Assembly (NCBI GenBank): GCA_003956705.1
Contig: QZCP01000049.1
Span: forward strand, 70,334-134,333
DNA from: Brevipalpus yothersi
Taxonomy: Eukaryota > Arthropoda > Arachnida > Trombidiformes > Tenuipalpidae
Reading direction: 5' to 3'
Length of the DNA: 64,000 bases
Under the pieces are notes generated by a model. The model did no database searches and was not told where the DNA came from. It worked only from the letters and a program-made list of their open reading frames with translations. The position numbers and the translations under genes were made by a program. Shown piece after piece: positions 10,634-25,700 of the stretch (position 1 is the first letter of the stretch; each line of letters opens with the position of its first letter).

Positions 10634-12231
10634 AACACATAGCTTCCGTTCTGTCTTTGGGCCCATCTTTATAAGCAATCATTTGTGCGTCAGAATTCTC
10701 ATCTCATCATTCATTCCATCAAGATGGATCAATAGAAAAGATGAAAGGAAACTCATTCTCTCTCTCTCCTGGAATCAAGTGATTCGTGGTTATCTTCACA
10801 AATAAGCTGTCATCCAAATCTAATGCCCCCCGAATGATCACCTATCTATCTTTAATGTCCTCCTTTTGAAGTCCACACTTTTGTAGTCATGAATCAAGAT
10901 AACAAGTATTTTCGGCATAGATTGCTTACCGATTTATGATTGACGCTTTTCAACAGTTCATGGGGCTAACTAACCCGAAAGCTTGAGATCAAGTCAATGG
11001 ATAATCAAATTTGATCATTTTTCATCAATTTTCAAAAAGAAAAATCAAATCATAGAAAATTGAAGTAATAAATTCAAAATTGTTACAAATTCGAAATTTC
11101 CGAAAAAGTTGATTGAATTCTCTGGAGGCTGACTTTCGGTTCTCAAAAATCTTTCTCGAGAGATTGAATTCTTTCACTGTCAAATCCAAAAAGTTCGACC
11201 CAATGCTATGAGAATTATGAGGCTCAGGCTTCAGGTACTCCGAGATACTCGAGAGGTCCAAGAGCAAAAAATTTGGAGAAACCTGAGAAATTACAGTAAT
11301 TTCATGTGAAAAATTGTACCTCATATCAGTCAATTCTTTTAAGAGTAATTTTCTTGTTTACCAAAGTCAAAAAAAGAGCTGAAATAGGAAAATAGACCCT
11401 CAAAAAACTTGAAAGTAACTGATTCTACTCAATAGTATTGGAACCAAGTATTTCAGGTCATTTTAGAAATCTGTTTCCAAGTAGTGAGGGAAAAAGTTTC
11501 CTGATAGAGCCTACTTCTGAAAACCTATGAATTACATGGACTGAAGTTTAAAATTTTTTGATAAATTTACTCTTTTCACACAATTGCCAATTGATTATGA
11601 TGAATTTTGTCTGTTCCAAAGTCAATAGAACGATCTACCATTTCATTTTGCAAGTTCAGCAGTTAAATGGTTAGCCTCATTCAATTGAATTTATCGTATT
11701 TCATGAAAAGCACTAGAAAGATTCCTACACTGGCCACAAGCTTTCGCAATCATATACTGAAGAAACACAAACGAGAATCGAGAGACTACTACTACTACTC
11801 TCATCTTCTATTTCCGGAATATTGAGTTAGTGACCTTCTATGTGAGCAGGAAAACTGTGGTTCGGCAAAGAATACAAGGCACACATGTATCGATGAGAGA
11901 GAGAATCCGAATAGAAGGAGAGTTGAAAGAAAAATCTCCAGAGAAGATCACTTGCATACAGTAGAAAGGAAATTCTGCACAAAGAATCGTACAAACCCGA
12001 GAACAATAGTTGATCTCAAGCCGCTTTCTATCCTCCACCATCATTACTAGGATCATGATTTCCGTTTCTTAGTGCTCTAGTAAACAGTATTCTGATCATT
12101 GACCATAGTCACTATACTGAATCAAAATGACCAGTGACAATCAAAAAGATGACAGAAAAAATCGGTGTCCAAAACCAACCTCTTCTCGCTTCCAAGCTAT
12201 CATCTCATAAGGGTTTTGACATACATGCACA

Positions 12232-12234
<3 letters not shown>

Positions 12235-12290
<56 letters not shown>
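12235..12290. repeat. (CT)n microsatellite
   Basis: About 56 bases of CT repeat. Confidence 0.98.
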
Positions 12291-12293
<3 letters not shown>

Positions 12294-14538
12294 TACTCTC
12301 GTTCTTTCTTTCTTTATGATTCACACATAGGAAAAAAGCCATCGAAATCTATCTTCCAAAAGGTTCTGTAGATGAAAAATTATCCAGATGATTATACTTC
12401 ATCACCCAATTGTATATCCTCCATTTCAGAGCCATTGATCATATTTCTTCTCCAGAATGATATTTAGCTTTTTGAAGGTGTCTACTATCATGGAGAATGA
12501 TGGAAGAAAATTTGACTTAACAAGATTTGGTTCCTATTTTTTTCCTCTCCTCAACTCTTGTATTCTCACAAATTAAATTTGGTGTTCTGCTTGTTTCTGT
12601 ATGCTACTTTATAAATAGATGATCGATAGAAGCACAAAAAAGCTGGTAAAAGATTCAAAATAGTTCGAGAATACAAGTGAAAAGTAAAGAGCAGGCTCAG
12701 ATCTGGAAAATTATCACATGGGTAGCTTTTCCAAAATTAGAATACATTATTGGCCTCAGGTCTATTTTTGTAATCAATTTTAATGGTTCTAATCTGGCAC
12801 CCAGAATTTCTAAATCTTTCCATGTAACACTTTTGATGGCCAAGAACCAAACAAAATGACCGCCTTTCCAGGCACTCCAGCTATCATTTTCTAGTTTTCC
12901 ATTGCTAATATGTCAATACTGATTCTTTGAGATCCCTTCAAATCAATCATGAATACTGAGTGGATACTTTTGATCATTTCCTCTTAAAAGGAATCTTACT
13001 TCAACTTCTATTTACTTCACCTTAATACCCTTCCTCTTTCATTCTTCACCTAGTTGACTGGCTCTTTGCTAGGCAAGCGAATTACTTTCTCCTCTCTAAC
13101 CATTCTTCATGTATCTTTGGAATTCTCTTCACCCATCGATCGATCAAGATTCCAAATTAGATGAGATCTTATATATATGCATGAGAATATAACACTTGTC
13201 TCCTGTCTGAGCTTCATGAGGGCATCTAGAATCTTCATACCAAAAGCGGTGGAGGGAAAAATTTTTTATAAAAAAATCTCTCCCAAATTTATAGTAAAAT
13301 TTAGCCAAGAAAATAGAGTATCAACAACAATTTCAAGAAGAAGCAAGTATCAAAGAATGAATAATAATAATTCAGTTTATTTTACCCTATTCCAAGTATC
13401 GTTCCTCTCATGCAGAATAAAGCTTCAGGGCAATATTCTTTGTGTATGCATAAAACCGCCTCTTCACAATATATATTCTTATCCAATATACTTGCTGGTG
13501 GGAAAAGTGTTCAATGGTTATGAAGAAAGATGCAAATTGAATCGTTTAACAGATTTCATTGACTGTATTTATAAATACAGTTTTAAATCTAAATGACAAT
13601 TCAGTGTTGAATAGTGCACAAAATTTGTAAAAAAAGAGACGATTGCAAGAGTATGCACTCACTAAGGGAAAACTTTTAACAATATTGCAAAAAATTCTCC
13701 ACATCAGCACTCCTTAGTTGCCTAAAAACTTGTAATTTTCTAGTGAATTTGTTTCCCTTCCACATGAGCAATCTGAGATTCTTGTGCAATTTGCATCGCA
13801 GAGGAAACCATCTAAAATCTATTAGGCTTGCATCGATAAAAGTCAAGCTTGCTACATACACTTTGTGATGCACCTTGAACACTATTCTTGGGTAATCGTA
13901 TTCGAAAGTAAGCCACTGGAATCATATTTGCTGTTGAATTCTAACATTGAAACAAAAAATAGTCTAGAATCGTCTGTAAAGATTTACGAAAGTTTGCGCA
14001 ACATGTTCCCATCAGGAAAAAAAAAGTTTGAATACTCAAATATGGAGAAAGTAAGCGTCTAGAGCTTTCTAGAGAGAATAGGGAGCATCTTCTTCCAAAA
14101 GAGAACTTTTTTCTAAGCCTTGAGAACTTTCACGAATGAATAAACCTCTTTTTTACTCAACTAATCGAGTAGTCTCGAATATTTTGGTCTATTTTTTTCT
14201 GGTCATCAAGAGTAAAGATTTTGACCAACTTTCTTGAACAAGAGTGGCAAAAGGAATCCAAGTCAGTTGTTTAGAAAAGAGAAATCCTATCTCATGGTTG
14301 ATTGCAAGGCGTCAATCACCTGGAGCATGTTGCTCACTTTTCCTATTCTTCAGTAAAAATCGTTTTCGCTGCCAGATTGGAGAACATCTTTCTTCCAGGA
14401 TTCCTCTGTTTGCCAACTCTGTAAATTGCTGTGACATCAAAATGAGCATGAAGTTCACTTTGTCACCATAGTTGCTTTCACTTGTTCAATCTTTATGCTC
14501 ACCACTTGCCTCATTCTATTTATTCTTCGCCAAAGTAT

Positions 14539-14546
<8 letters not shown>

Positions 14547-14578
<32 letters not shown>
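14547..14578. repeat. (CT)n microsatellite
   Basis: About 32 bases of CT repeat. Confidence 0.97.
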
Positions 14579-14580
<2 letters not shown>

Positions 14581-16238
14581 GTCAGATTGACTAGAGAGAA
14601 CCTTTTTCCTCTCTCACATTCTTGCTGATATATTTGTGTGTTTTATATGGTCCAGTTTACCTTAAGTAAATACCAACTGTTACACAAAATACTTGCATCG
14701 GAACTGTTTTCCGGTTACTCATTGAGTGAGACACGAAAAAGAAGAAAATAGCTTCTTTGCCTCAGGAACACTATTGAAGAACTTGTGTATGAATAAGAAA
14801 GTTTCGGAATAAGAAAAGCAAAATATGAATGACATGTAAATCGGAGAAGAATTTTTCCCTCACACCAACTGTATATCCAACCGATTGTGCACATCGAGTA
14901 TGATCTCATTTGATTTGATTCGATGACAGTGGACCTAAAGAATGGACATGTATGAGTTCGGAGAAATATGGTAGCATCGAATGTAAATGTATGCATATAT
15001 GCCAAATTCTGACATTTTGATAGCTTTCTTGGGCTTGTTTTCCGCTTCTTCCAGATCACATACTGGTCACTTCATACACACTCACACATGCACATACATA
15101 CAGTTTATTTCAATGGTGAGCTGAATAACGAATGAATCCAATGTAGAATGAGATGGGATTGAGTAGAGGAGAAGAAATGACGAGAAAAAAGTTTCAAGAA
15201 TTCTCTTCTCCTCCAGATATGTATGTGTGTATTCTTTGCCATTCATCTTATTTTCCTGAACACCGAGCTCATGCCACTGGCATCGTAATAATGTCGAAGT
15301 GTACAGTTCATATTTCTCTCTCTTTGAACAGATAGAGCAATACTCTATTCGGAAAAAATCATTGTCTACAATAGTATTGGCAGTTTTGATCATGGCCAAT
15401 GGCTTAGAACTTGATGATATTTGATCTGATTCTTCGAGGCAATACGGTTTCCAAGCGAAAGTCCCTTCATGCAGGCCCAGTTAATCATCATCATATTCAG
15501 AGAGAGAGAGAGAGAAGCTTGTCCATTTTTTCCGATCAATTTACTGATCAGTGACAATAAATAAGTGTAAGTACTAATATATAGACTTGGAGGATTAGAA
15601 TGGTTGAAGAATTTTGATTAGTATGAAAATAATTGCGTGTAGAATGAAGTGTGAGATTGAATTTGTTCAATACAATTAAATGTAAAATTTAGTTCTCTCT
15701 GCCAGCATAATCTGTGCATATTAATATTTCCGGACTCTTAATTGTCATTTCTTTATGGGGCTAAAAGTATTCATGGTAATTGAACTTGTGGCATCATCCA
15801 CTGGTGTAAAATGATGAATATACAAACAGTAATGACATTAATGCGAAGACTGTTTTCATAGTTGAACAAATGCTCCAACAATTAAGCATACCAACAATTA
15901 CCGAAAATGCAATATCATGAATGATGTGTTTAAGTAACAATACAAAATTTTGACCCTACTTCAATTCATCATAGCGATGGCTGTAAAAACATTAGTGTAA
16001 ACAGTTTCCATGCTTCATTCAATTGTATGAATAGTTGAGGTGGGAATATATTTTGTTCTCTTTCTTCTTTTGACTCTTCCACCAATACAGATCAGAATAT
16101 CAATGCTCATATCCTGAGGGATATCTTGAAGAAAAGAGATCAAGTAGGACAGTTTATGTACTTCTTTCGAGCATTGATCCTGCACTCAACTTATGGAGAA
16201 AGATTTTCGCCTCAGAAAATGATTTATCGTATATTGGA

Positions 16239-16241
<3 letters not shown>

Positions 16242-16307
<66 letters not shown>
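16242..16307. repeat. (CT)n microsatellite
   Basis: About 66 bases of CT repeat. Confidence 0.98.
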
Positions 16308-16311
<4 letters not shown>

Positions 16312-18400
16312 TCCATAGAATCGCTTCTTGTTTGAATCGATCCATTCAACTTGATCAAGACCTCTCTTGTATAATATGACTACAAAACATTCCAGAAAAT
16401 TATATTGTTCTCAATGATATCTTTTGTTTTTGATTATCCTAACCTTATTATCACACTCATTTATGGGCCATTTATATGACCACAAATCTGATGAATTACT
16501 TTTCTTCTCTCTCCCTTCATTCTCTCTCTTGCTCCATTATCTTGGCTATTTTTATGGTCTCATAATATAACATTATCATCCGATACTCCACAGAATCAAG
16601 TAAGTAAATTATACAAACAATCCCATACTTAACTAACTGCTTTTCTTCTGAATACTCTGAAAAAGATTCCTCTTGTTTATTGAAAAATTTCGAGCTATGA
16701 GAATCTAATACGTAGAACTACATTCAATTCAGGATCAATTGAAGATATTTCTTCCCATTTCAATTGTTGAAAGCTTATCAAACTTATTTGGTAACATGCA
16801 AAATGCAATATTAGCAGATATGCATTTTGAAGCTGATCAGTTCCAAGTTTTCGCGGGATCTTAATTCATACGTTGTTTATATTTTGAAGGCAATTTAGTG
16901 GCGAATAAATGGAGATCATAAGAGGAAGAGAGTGAAAATCGTAGAAAAATTTCAGCTAGAATAGAAAAATGCACTCAAATGCACATAATGTTGAGAGAGC
17001 ATCTTATGGGTATGAAAATAAATGAAAAACGACTAGGTCTTCTCATTAATTTGCAAAAATATCACATTTTCACCAAAATATTTCATCCTTTATTCATATT
17101 GTTATTTCCAAGATAAGCAGACAATCCTTCCTTTGCATTCTCTACTAAAGAAACGTTCCATATGAGAGCGTGCTTATTCCCATGAAAATAATAGCCCTAT
17201 CAACCTCTCTAGAGAGAACTTCAGGGAATACAGAAGACTTGAAATATTATGACCAAATCCAGTAGTCTACCAACCACACTTTGGTGCCACTAAACAGCAG
17301 ATATTCATCACTCACAGGAACCCACTCATGATTACGAGCATACCACCAAGAGTAAGGAGAGAGTAGAAAATTCTTTTGCAATGATAAACTGGGAGAAAAG
17401 AAAGAGTAACATCTGAGAACAACTATCCAAGCATCCCATATCATTCTCATCCTTAACCATGCATTGAATTTGGAAGAAAATAGTGACTAATACAATAATA
17501 TATGCCAATTAGGGATGACAATTCTGATAGATTGAAGAGAAACTCTTTCTACTCACAATGTCAGTTATATGGAATGAAGAAAGTTTTCATGCTTATAAGA
17601 TTGAATTTATCCAGACTATTTGTTCCTTCTTCTCGCCCATCTTAAATCTCTACATTTTAGGCAATCTTGTTTCTATTCTTCTCTCAGTATATATATATTC
17701 GTCATGCTTTGGGATAACAGAAGAATCTCCTCTTATTTTTTAACGAGAAAACATACTTCTTACAGCCGATATTCTCCTCTACATGTACCCAGTATGAAGA
17801 AGAATGCAAAATTCTCTACTTTCCAATACAATCTCTTCTCAAAATAAACTGTGTCTATGTATGTGTTTTCGTTGAATGGACAAGAAGATGTTAAATTCAA
17901 TAGGATTTTGAGAAGAATGTCAACGAAAGTGATGGAAAAAAAGGAATAAAATATAAAAGAATTGGAATGAAACGCCTTCGGCATAAAAGCTTATCCTGAG
18001 TTTATTCTAAGAGCTTAAAGTGATTTGAGGCACAATATAACAATAAATTGTCATGTAATCAGAGTGAAAGTTTTGTCAAATTTCACTCTTTTTTCGTCTA
18101 TCTTTTCTCTATTAACTCAAAATTTTGGGACTAGTTTGAACTTTTATACTTGTTTACAAATCTCTTCCTTTTTCTTTTCCTTGGAAGTTTGAAGTTTGAA
18201 TGATCATCCCAAAATTTGGAAGGTTTCTTCTTTTAACAAAATCAAAAAAACAAGACCTTTTATTTGATCCATGAGAGTGAGATTTTTTTCTTTCTCAATT
18301 AAATGGAAAGGTTCCAGTTCATGGCCTTCAAAACTTCCACTGTTAAGTTGTTGGCAATAAAAAAACGCACTTTATCACCTCAAGAAGTAGAGAACTTTCG

Positions 18401-18421
18401 CTCTCTCTCTCTCTCTCTCTC
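18401..18421. repeat. (CT)n microsatellite
   Basis: About 21 bases of CT repeat. Confidence 0.95.
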
Positions 18422-19094
18422 GAAAAACACAAAAAATAGACTTTGAGTGACAACAAAGAGTCTTTTTTGTTACTTTCAACAATTCATATTGATCGAAACA
18501 ATCAAATTTGTATCGGGAAATGTGTTCCCTTCTCGTTATTTTATATTCTGTTTCACTTATTACTTCATGTCATCAACTCGACATCAATTCATTTATAAAT
18601 TGACATGTTAAAGAAGAGGGAATTCATGCCATCTCAGGGTATGAGTATGGGTTATATAAGACTTGTTTTGGCTACATGATGACAAGAGCAGAAAAAAAAA
18701 TAATTTTTTGCCATAATCTTGATACAAGATTCGTATTACAATATTGGCTCATACTGAACAAATGTTACAACTGACCATCTTCTTGGATTTCAGTCTCCAT
18801 CTTCATCCTCCATTCCTGGGCATCCTTGTTTCTTTCTCCTCACTTTTTTGTACTCTCTTTCAACATCTCTAATATCTTCCATTCTCATCCAGCTTATATT
18901 CTTTCTCTCTCTCTCTCTTCTTTCTTTCTCTCTTTCTCCGAAACGGGTCATTCATTGTGACCTGAAGCCATCATGGTGTCTTACATAACTTACAATCCAA
19001 TAGGATTACATTGCATGTGGGCGTATATGGTTTAGCCAGCAAGTTACAAGCTCATTTTGGATGCCATAATCATGTCCGCCTGAAAACGATGTCC

Positions 19095-19098
<4 letters not shown>

Positions 19099-19153
<55 letters not shown>
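19099..19153. repeat. (GA)n microsatellite
   Basis: About 55 bases of GA, about 720 bases upstream of the first recognised Nmdar2 exon. Confidence 0.98.
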
Positions 19154-19157
<4 letters not shown>

Positions 19158-19876
19158 AAATGTTGGACAAACTGATGGCAAAATGGAAGGCAAAACAATT
19201 GATGATAGAAAATAATGGACAAAAAGAGAGGAAGAGATGCCATGAACAGTGCTTTTTGTATGAGGGGGAGAGAAAAAAATCGTAGCCTTTCTACTATGGC
19301 CATTCAAATGGATTCCTCTCTCTCTCCCATAGCCATTATGATGGTGTGTAACAGTTAGACGAAGTATCAATATTTAGCATCACCATTCTTGCTGTCGGGT
19401 AAAGCTTACTTACTTCTTATATTGGTGTCTCGTTCAAAGAATTACTTCTATTCCCACTAAGCTATGGTGGACATATTTTTCATGAAACTTGGATCAATTT
19501 TCTCTAGTCTATTCTGATCATTTGGGTATGATCATCTTAATTTTGACTTTAATCATGCACACTGTTGCACAATGCTTGGTTTTAGATAATCTAAATCTTT
19601 GAAATTTATTTTGTAGGTGAGGAAAAATTTCAAATTTCTTTCTGATTTTTGTATTATCTGTTAATGAACTAAAATTTTGACTTTTTAAAACCTCAATTAA
19701 GCAATATTGATGCATATTTTGGAGATTTTGGAGATTTGAGGTAATAAAACAAAAATTTTCACACAAGAGTATATCTTTTTTCAGAGTATTCAATCCAATG
19801 ATCTTGAAAATTCGAGAGCAAAACATTCTCAATCAAGAGACTTAATATAACTAATTCCTTTTCTCCTCTCTTCTAG

Positions 19877-20058
19877 CGTATTTCCGAATCAAGAATACTT
19901 CAGATGGCTCCTACATTGGAGCATCAAGCTTCCGCTATGCTACATATCGCAAAACATTACTCATGGCATACAATTTCAATTGTAACCAGTGCTCTTGGAG
20001 GACATGAAGATTTTGTACGAGCAATTAGAGATGAAACTTTAGCATTTGAAGATTTCAA
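19877..20058 (+). CDS. Nmdar2: Nmdar2 exon a (amino-terminal domain)
   Basis: The acceptor TTCTAG precedes 19877 and the donor GTAAGC follows 20058. It starts in phase 0 and ends after two bases of a codon. It encodes RISESRILQMAPTLEHQASA and HIAKHYSWHTISIVTSALGG, corresponding to the segment of arthropod NMDAR2 that begins the second lobe of the amino-terminal clamshell. As the exon begins in phase 0 at an acceptor, at least one upstream exon must exist. Confidence 0.88.
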
Positions 20059-23000
20059 GTAAGCATCATTTTCAAGCTTATTTCATCTCAAGTGGCTTCT
20101 ATCAATTTTCTACAATAGTGAGCTCCAAGTGATTCTTGAAGATCATTGAACGAAAGAAAGAGAGGAATTAAACTAGAAAGAAGTTACTATTGGCCATTCT
20201 TGTTGGAGGAACTTTGTGAGAGAGAGAAAAAACTGAGAATATTTCAGTAGCTCTTGGTGAAAAGTTTGAATTGATTCAACTTGCCCGAGTTATGGTGAGC
20301 TCATGCATTCGAATGATTTCCAGCATCATGCTCCTTTTCAAGTGTATAGACCATATCAATGCTCAAAGTTTCAGGAGAAAATAGATAAAGATAGAGAAAG
20401 AAAGAGAGAGAGAGAAAGAAAGAGAATACATATCAATCTTTCGTCAAGTGAATACATCTGTCCCATGGAATATTGTCTGTTTAGCCATCATTTTTCGAAT
20501 TGAATATTCAACGGATGATTATTATTCTGAGCGGAATTAACACTTGACTGAATCGATGAGTACAATTCGTGATCGTGAGGTGTACATGTATATATCACTG
20601 GGAATTGTTGAAAGGCGAAAGTGATTTAAAGGGAGGAAAAGATGGTGTATAAAAAAATCAGAGAGAATATATATGGTGGCAGAAGAAAGGAAAGAAAGAG
20701 AAAATCCATCATGATGTGATAATGCAAACGAATAAGTTTCTTCCGAGTCAGAAGAGCTCATTGAATCACGATTGAGTATGGATGATGCATGAAGAGCATT
20801 CAACAGAATAAGATCAAGGAAAATCCTTTTTTCCCTTTTCTCTATCTCTCTCTCTATTCGGTTTTATTTTCCAACCCTTGCTTCGTATTCTTTCTTTCTC
20901 ACCAATTTTGCATTCTGATGAGTTTGCAAGCGGTAAAAATCTTCCAAGCAAAAGAATAGCTCACAGAATTTTCTAGTCAAAAGCTAGGCAAGAGACGGCG
21001 AAGAGAGAAGATGTTTTCATTCATCAAGAACTGTAAATAAGATGAATCTGCATAAACTGACTCCAACAATATACATATATATACATGTACTTGATGCTTA
21101 TTCATCTTTGCTGGTGCAGATTATTCTCAGGGTGAAAGGAGAAGTGAATGCCAAAATAAAGGAACAAACTGAAAGATTCTGGTGATAAAAAGTTTATCCT
21201 TGTGGAAAGTCTAGGAAAGTTTTGAAAAAAGGGAAAAAGTGATTCGAGATCAGGAATAACGATGAGAGAAAAGCTGTGTGAGAAAAAATGAAGTCAAGTT
21301 TCATGATAGGATTTGATATTTTTGGAAGAAAGCTTTTTTTTCTCGCCTAGTAAATTCACTTTTTCCACATTGCTTGAGGAATCCATTCAATATTTTATCA
21401 TCAGTCAAGCTCTAATTTCGTGCATTCTGCTAACTAGCCTCATTCATGGCCAAGCATTTTATATCAAAATTCTAAGCATAACTTGAGAATATATATCATA
21501 TGTTCACACTTTGATGATCCAATTTAAGAGCAGCCGTTTGAACAGAATATTAATATGAGCCCGGTAATTGATGGTAATCTAACAAAATCGAGTGTACTTC
21601 TCCTAGAAATTTTGAAATGCACTGATCATATTTGTGAAATTTGTTCTCTTTCAACTCAAACAGGACTTTACACATTTTTTCAAATCAATACTTTCCAATT
21701 CTTCTTCCAGATTTACTATTTTGGATGTGATAACCATCAGAAATACTTCACTAGAGAGACGAGAAGTGATAACAAGCTTGGAAAAATTGAAAAATTCTGA
21801 AGCTCGCATAATAATATTGTATTCTACCAAAACTGAAGCACTGGACATTTTCAATGCTAGCACCCAATTAGGTATAACTGGTCGAGACTACATGTGGATC
21901 GTGGCCCGATCCATAGTTGGAACTGAACCATGGAAAACTAGGAATCCAGAGTTTCCTTCTGGAATGTTAGGTGAGTTTTTCGATTGATCATCGCAAATTT
22001 AGTTATGATGCTGGAGAGGGAAAGAGAATGCTTATAACTGAAGAGGATCAAAATGAAAACACACATACACAAGCTGATCTTATTTTGAATTCTATTGAGA
22101 TGATTGGGGAGAATGCGATCGGTATTCTTTTCGAATGTTTATGGATAAACCCGGAAGGCAGTCACAGTTTTACCACAATAGTGGGCTGATTGAGCTCATG
22201 AAATCATCTCAACCATATCAAAAACCAAAAACCAAAAACAGCAAATCAAGACATTCCGAATGAGTATTCGAAAGAAAAAGAAGGGAAGAATAAGAATAAG
22301 AAAGAAAAATAGGGAAAAGGGAACAAAATAGATGACTTAATCATCTCATCTTAGTAGCTAGACGTCAATAATGACAATCTTCTAGACAGAATCGAATCTT
22401 CTAGTAATTGAGAACCTTCAAGATATCATTATTTCCATCGGAAAAAAGTAGTGATCATCGTATTGATAGCCATTTTCCATCATTTTTATATCCTTTGGAT
22501 AATTAGAAATCAATCCAGAAAAAAAGGTTCATTTGATTTGATGGATCAGAGAAAAAGAAAATGTTCTCATATATTTGCCATTTCCTTAGCAAAAAGAGAG
22601 GAAAAAGAAAAAATCGGAAGTCTATGAGGATAAATTTCAGATCTTATAGCTTTGTTCATTCCTTTCTATGCTGAGCATACGTTATCAACGCTAATGGGTG
22701 CATAGCGAATCGAGTATAAAGTCGAAGAATTCACTGAGATCAATTGAAGGTTATGAATTAGATAGCATTTTTATCGGCATCAAAAGCCTTTCCTATTTAC
22801 ATGATTAACAGAGATTTAAACATGTCAAAATTCATGGTTTATTGAAAATTTTATCTGTAACTTTCAAGCATGATCTAATTCTTTATTCAAAATCCTGAAT
22901 TTTGTACTTCAACTTATTTTAAGAAGAAACAATACTGGATTTTCATTGATTGGATGGATGAATCTGAAAAATCCTCTTCAATCATGAATGGACCTTTTTT

Positions 23001-24121
23001 CTTTTCAATTGCTCTTCCTGACAAACTTTTCTCCATAAACACTTATGTTAGCATGTATTCAGACCCCTCTCCTGGTATATATTGAGTTATTGACCTCAAA
23101 TTAGGGTTCATCCATCATTCTTGGTAGAGTTGGGCATTTCATCATGTCCTTGAATCAAATCTGATATCAATTATTATCATTATCATTTTCTATCATGAAT
23201 TGAAAGCAAACAGATCAGAGGTCTTTAGTATTTTTAGGGATGGCTTAACAATCAGCTAATATTCTCAATCTAGGAAGATTGTTTCCCCCCAAAGTGATCA
23301 TGAATCTTGATCACACGGTATTTGAGTACTGCTGAATCACCAAGATGATTGTTGGAATCGATTTTTGGCCTTAAATTTGACTTAACACAGATCAAATTCT
23401 CTTCATCTTACTTCTTACTCAAATGACAGTCAAACTGAGAGAACACTTGATTAGACATCTTCATTTCGCTTCACTTATCGGAATCAAATTTTCCAAATGA
23501 AAAGATGTGCATATTCAGCAAGTTTGAAAGGGTTCCTTGATATGTTAGAAGCTCAAGTTGGGAGAATCTGCTATAAACAAAACGATATCTCACCACCATA
23601 TATACATATATTTATCCGAAAATACTATGCCATAGTAGTGGTAGTGGTAGAAATTTTACCATCGAGAATAGGGTTGAAGAATGATAGTGGGGCTTTGAAT
23701 GAGATGGGCGCCTACAGATGATAATGGTAATGACGGTGATGAGCCTCATCATACTTAATCTAGCTTGTTAGCATTCAATTTGATGTCTCCCTTGATCAGC
23801 AGTTGGTAGTAGCATTTCAGTATATACCAGAATATATGTAGTGGGCTTGATTCACTTTCTTGGGTTTCCGTTTGCATCACTCCTTAAAGAAGTTATGGCT
23901 TGTCAGTATTCATGCAACCAGTTAGTATAATAATATACAGATGCTCATGTGTGTGTATGTGTGTGTGTGTGTGTTGAATATGATTGCTTCTCTCATCTCC
24001 AATCGATTCATCAGTATCAACGTCTATTGATGACGGAGAATGAAAGATGGGCCATACTAAATGGTTCTATCCTAGATGCTCGGTAGAATCATCAGCAGCA
24101 TCATGATGAACAAGTCAGAGG

Positions 24122-24182
<61 letters not shown>

Positions 24183-25640
24183 CACGTGTGTTGATTTGTC
24201 AGTGTTGATCAAGATTCTCAGATTGAAACAAGCTGGGCATACAAACATATATGTTGTAGTAAGTGTTTTGGCTGATTATTTGTGTAAAAATCATGATTAC
24301 ATAATCATCCAAAGCTAATGGTTTCCCATTCATTCTCATTATCATCATCATTTTCCACTTGAAACAATAGATATTTGTGATATAATGTATCATTTGGGGG
24401 CTTTGCACCTTATTATTGAAATGGTTTTTTTTCTTCTTTCACACAAATAATTCACCTAAATTAGCTCAGATTCCATGAATAATACGTGTTCTCTGAATGA
24501 ATGTTCGATCATGTTACTTCCATTTTGGTTCAAATCTTAAGGCATTTCTTAAAAAGCATTGTATTTTGATCCTCATCGGTTATATTTTCTGTTACTTATT
24601 CTTGATCGATTCTCCTCTAATTCTTCATACCCAATTCTCAAATTGATTATCTTCCTTTTGGACAGTCTAATTGGCTTCATCCAAAATTCTAGTCACTATT
24701 CATTCTCTGTCGATGTAGTGTGTAGGAAACACAAGTTTCCCAGAGGATGATAGAGTGGAAAATTCTAATCTGTTGGAATCCTTTGATTCTCATGAGTCAT
24801 GAGTCATAGCAGAGTATCTGAGGCATTGGCATCTCATGCTAGCTGATTCATTATTCCTCTTCCCCCAAATTCTGTATTCTTCATTACATCAGAACAAATT
24901 GATCACAATCATGGTGATCATTATTCTTGGGCATCCGAGAGAATAGAATTCCGGTTACTTGTGATAAACTTTGGTTTTCCTTGGACATATATATATTGTT
25001 TTTGCTATACTTTCGAAATGAAAGAGTTTTCTCCCATCAGTCCATCTGTTTCTATTTGTAACTCTCCATAGATTTTCCAGCATCCAATTTAATGCCTATG
25101 ATCCAATCTGGATCGCCTAGAATCATCTTTCTTACTCTTACATCTCGCTGATCAATCTACCCATAAGATATTGCATATCATTTGTTAATCCAGGATGAAG
25201 GTTGCCATCCGAGTAAGGCATCTTCGATCTCTCAGCCTCTTCATACCTTGCGATAAAAAGAGAGAGAGAAATGAATTCTATCTGGTCAGAACTATTGTGA
25301 AGTGTTACTCGAGTTTTACTGAACCTGGGCTTTCATGGCCAACTCAGCCAACTGAGCATGATGGATGACCAATGAGAGTGGGCAGACTAGACGTTCAGCT
25401 TCAATACCTTTTGATAACAAAGAGTATTCCTCTGGAATAGGATCTTCCATGGATATCAATGACAGTGGGAAGCGGAAAAAAACGTTGATTCGTATAGACA
25501 GCCATTCAGAACCCTTTTTGGGATATATCCTAATCGTTTTTCCACTCATCTTTATGTCCGAATAAACTTCATTCACAGATGTGTGTCTCAGTGTTTTGAT
25601 CAAATCTTCTCACCTGTAAATGACTGAATCATATTCGTAC

Positions 25641-25700
<60 letters not shown>

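Larger units (their letters stand above)
3556..19876. other. Intronic or intergenic DNA without recognisable exons
   Basis: About 16 kb of AT-rich sequence with short, compositionally random frames and about ten long CT/GA arrays (listed separately). Upstream exons of Nmdar2 should lie here or beyond the window edge, because the first recognised exon begins at an acceptor. I searched by eye for the conserved arthropod NMDAR2 block ending near 'WNADNSGLE' and did not find it. A short leader-like frame at 6588-6683 is discussed as a finding. Confidence 0.6.

Noticed and set aside
13177..13596. 139-codon plus-strand frame
   Set aside because: Lys/Ile/Ser/Asn-rich with no motif; length is plausible by chance in 64 kb of low-stop sequence.
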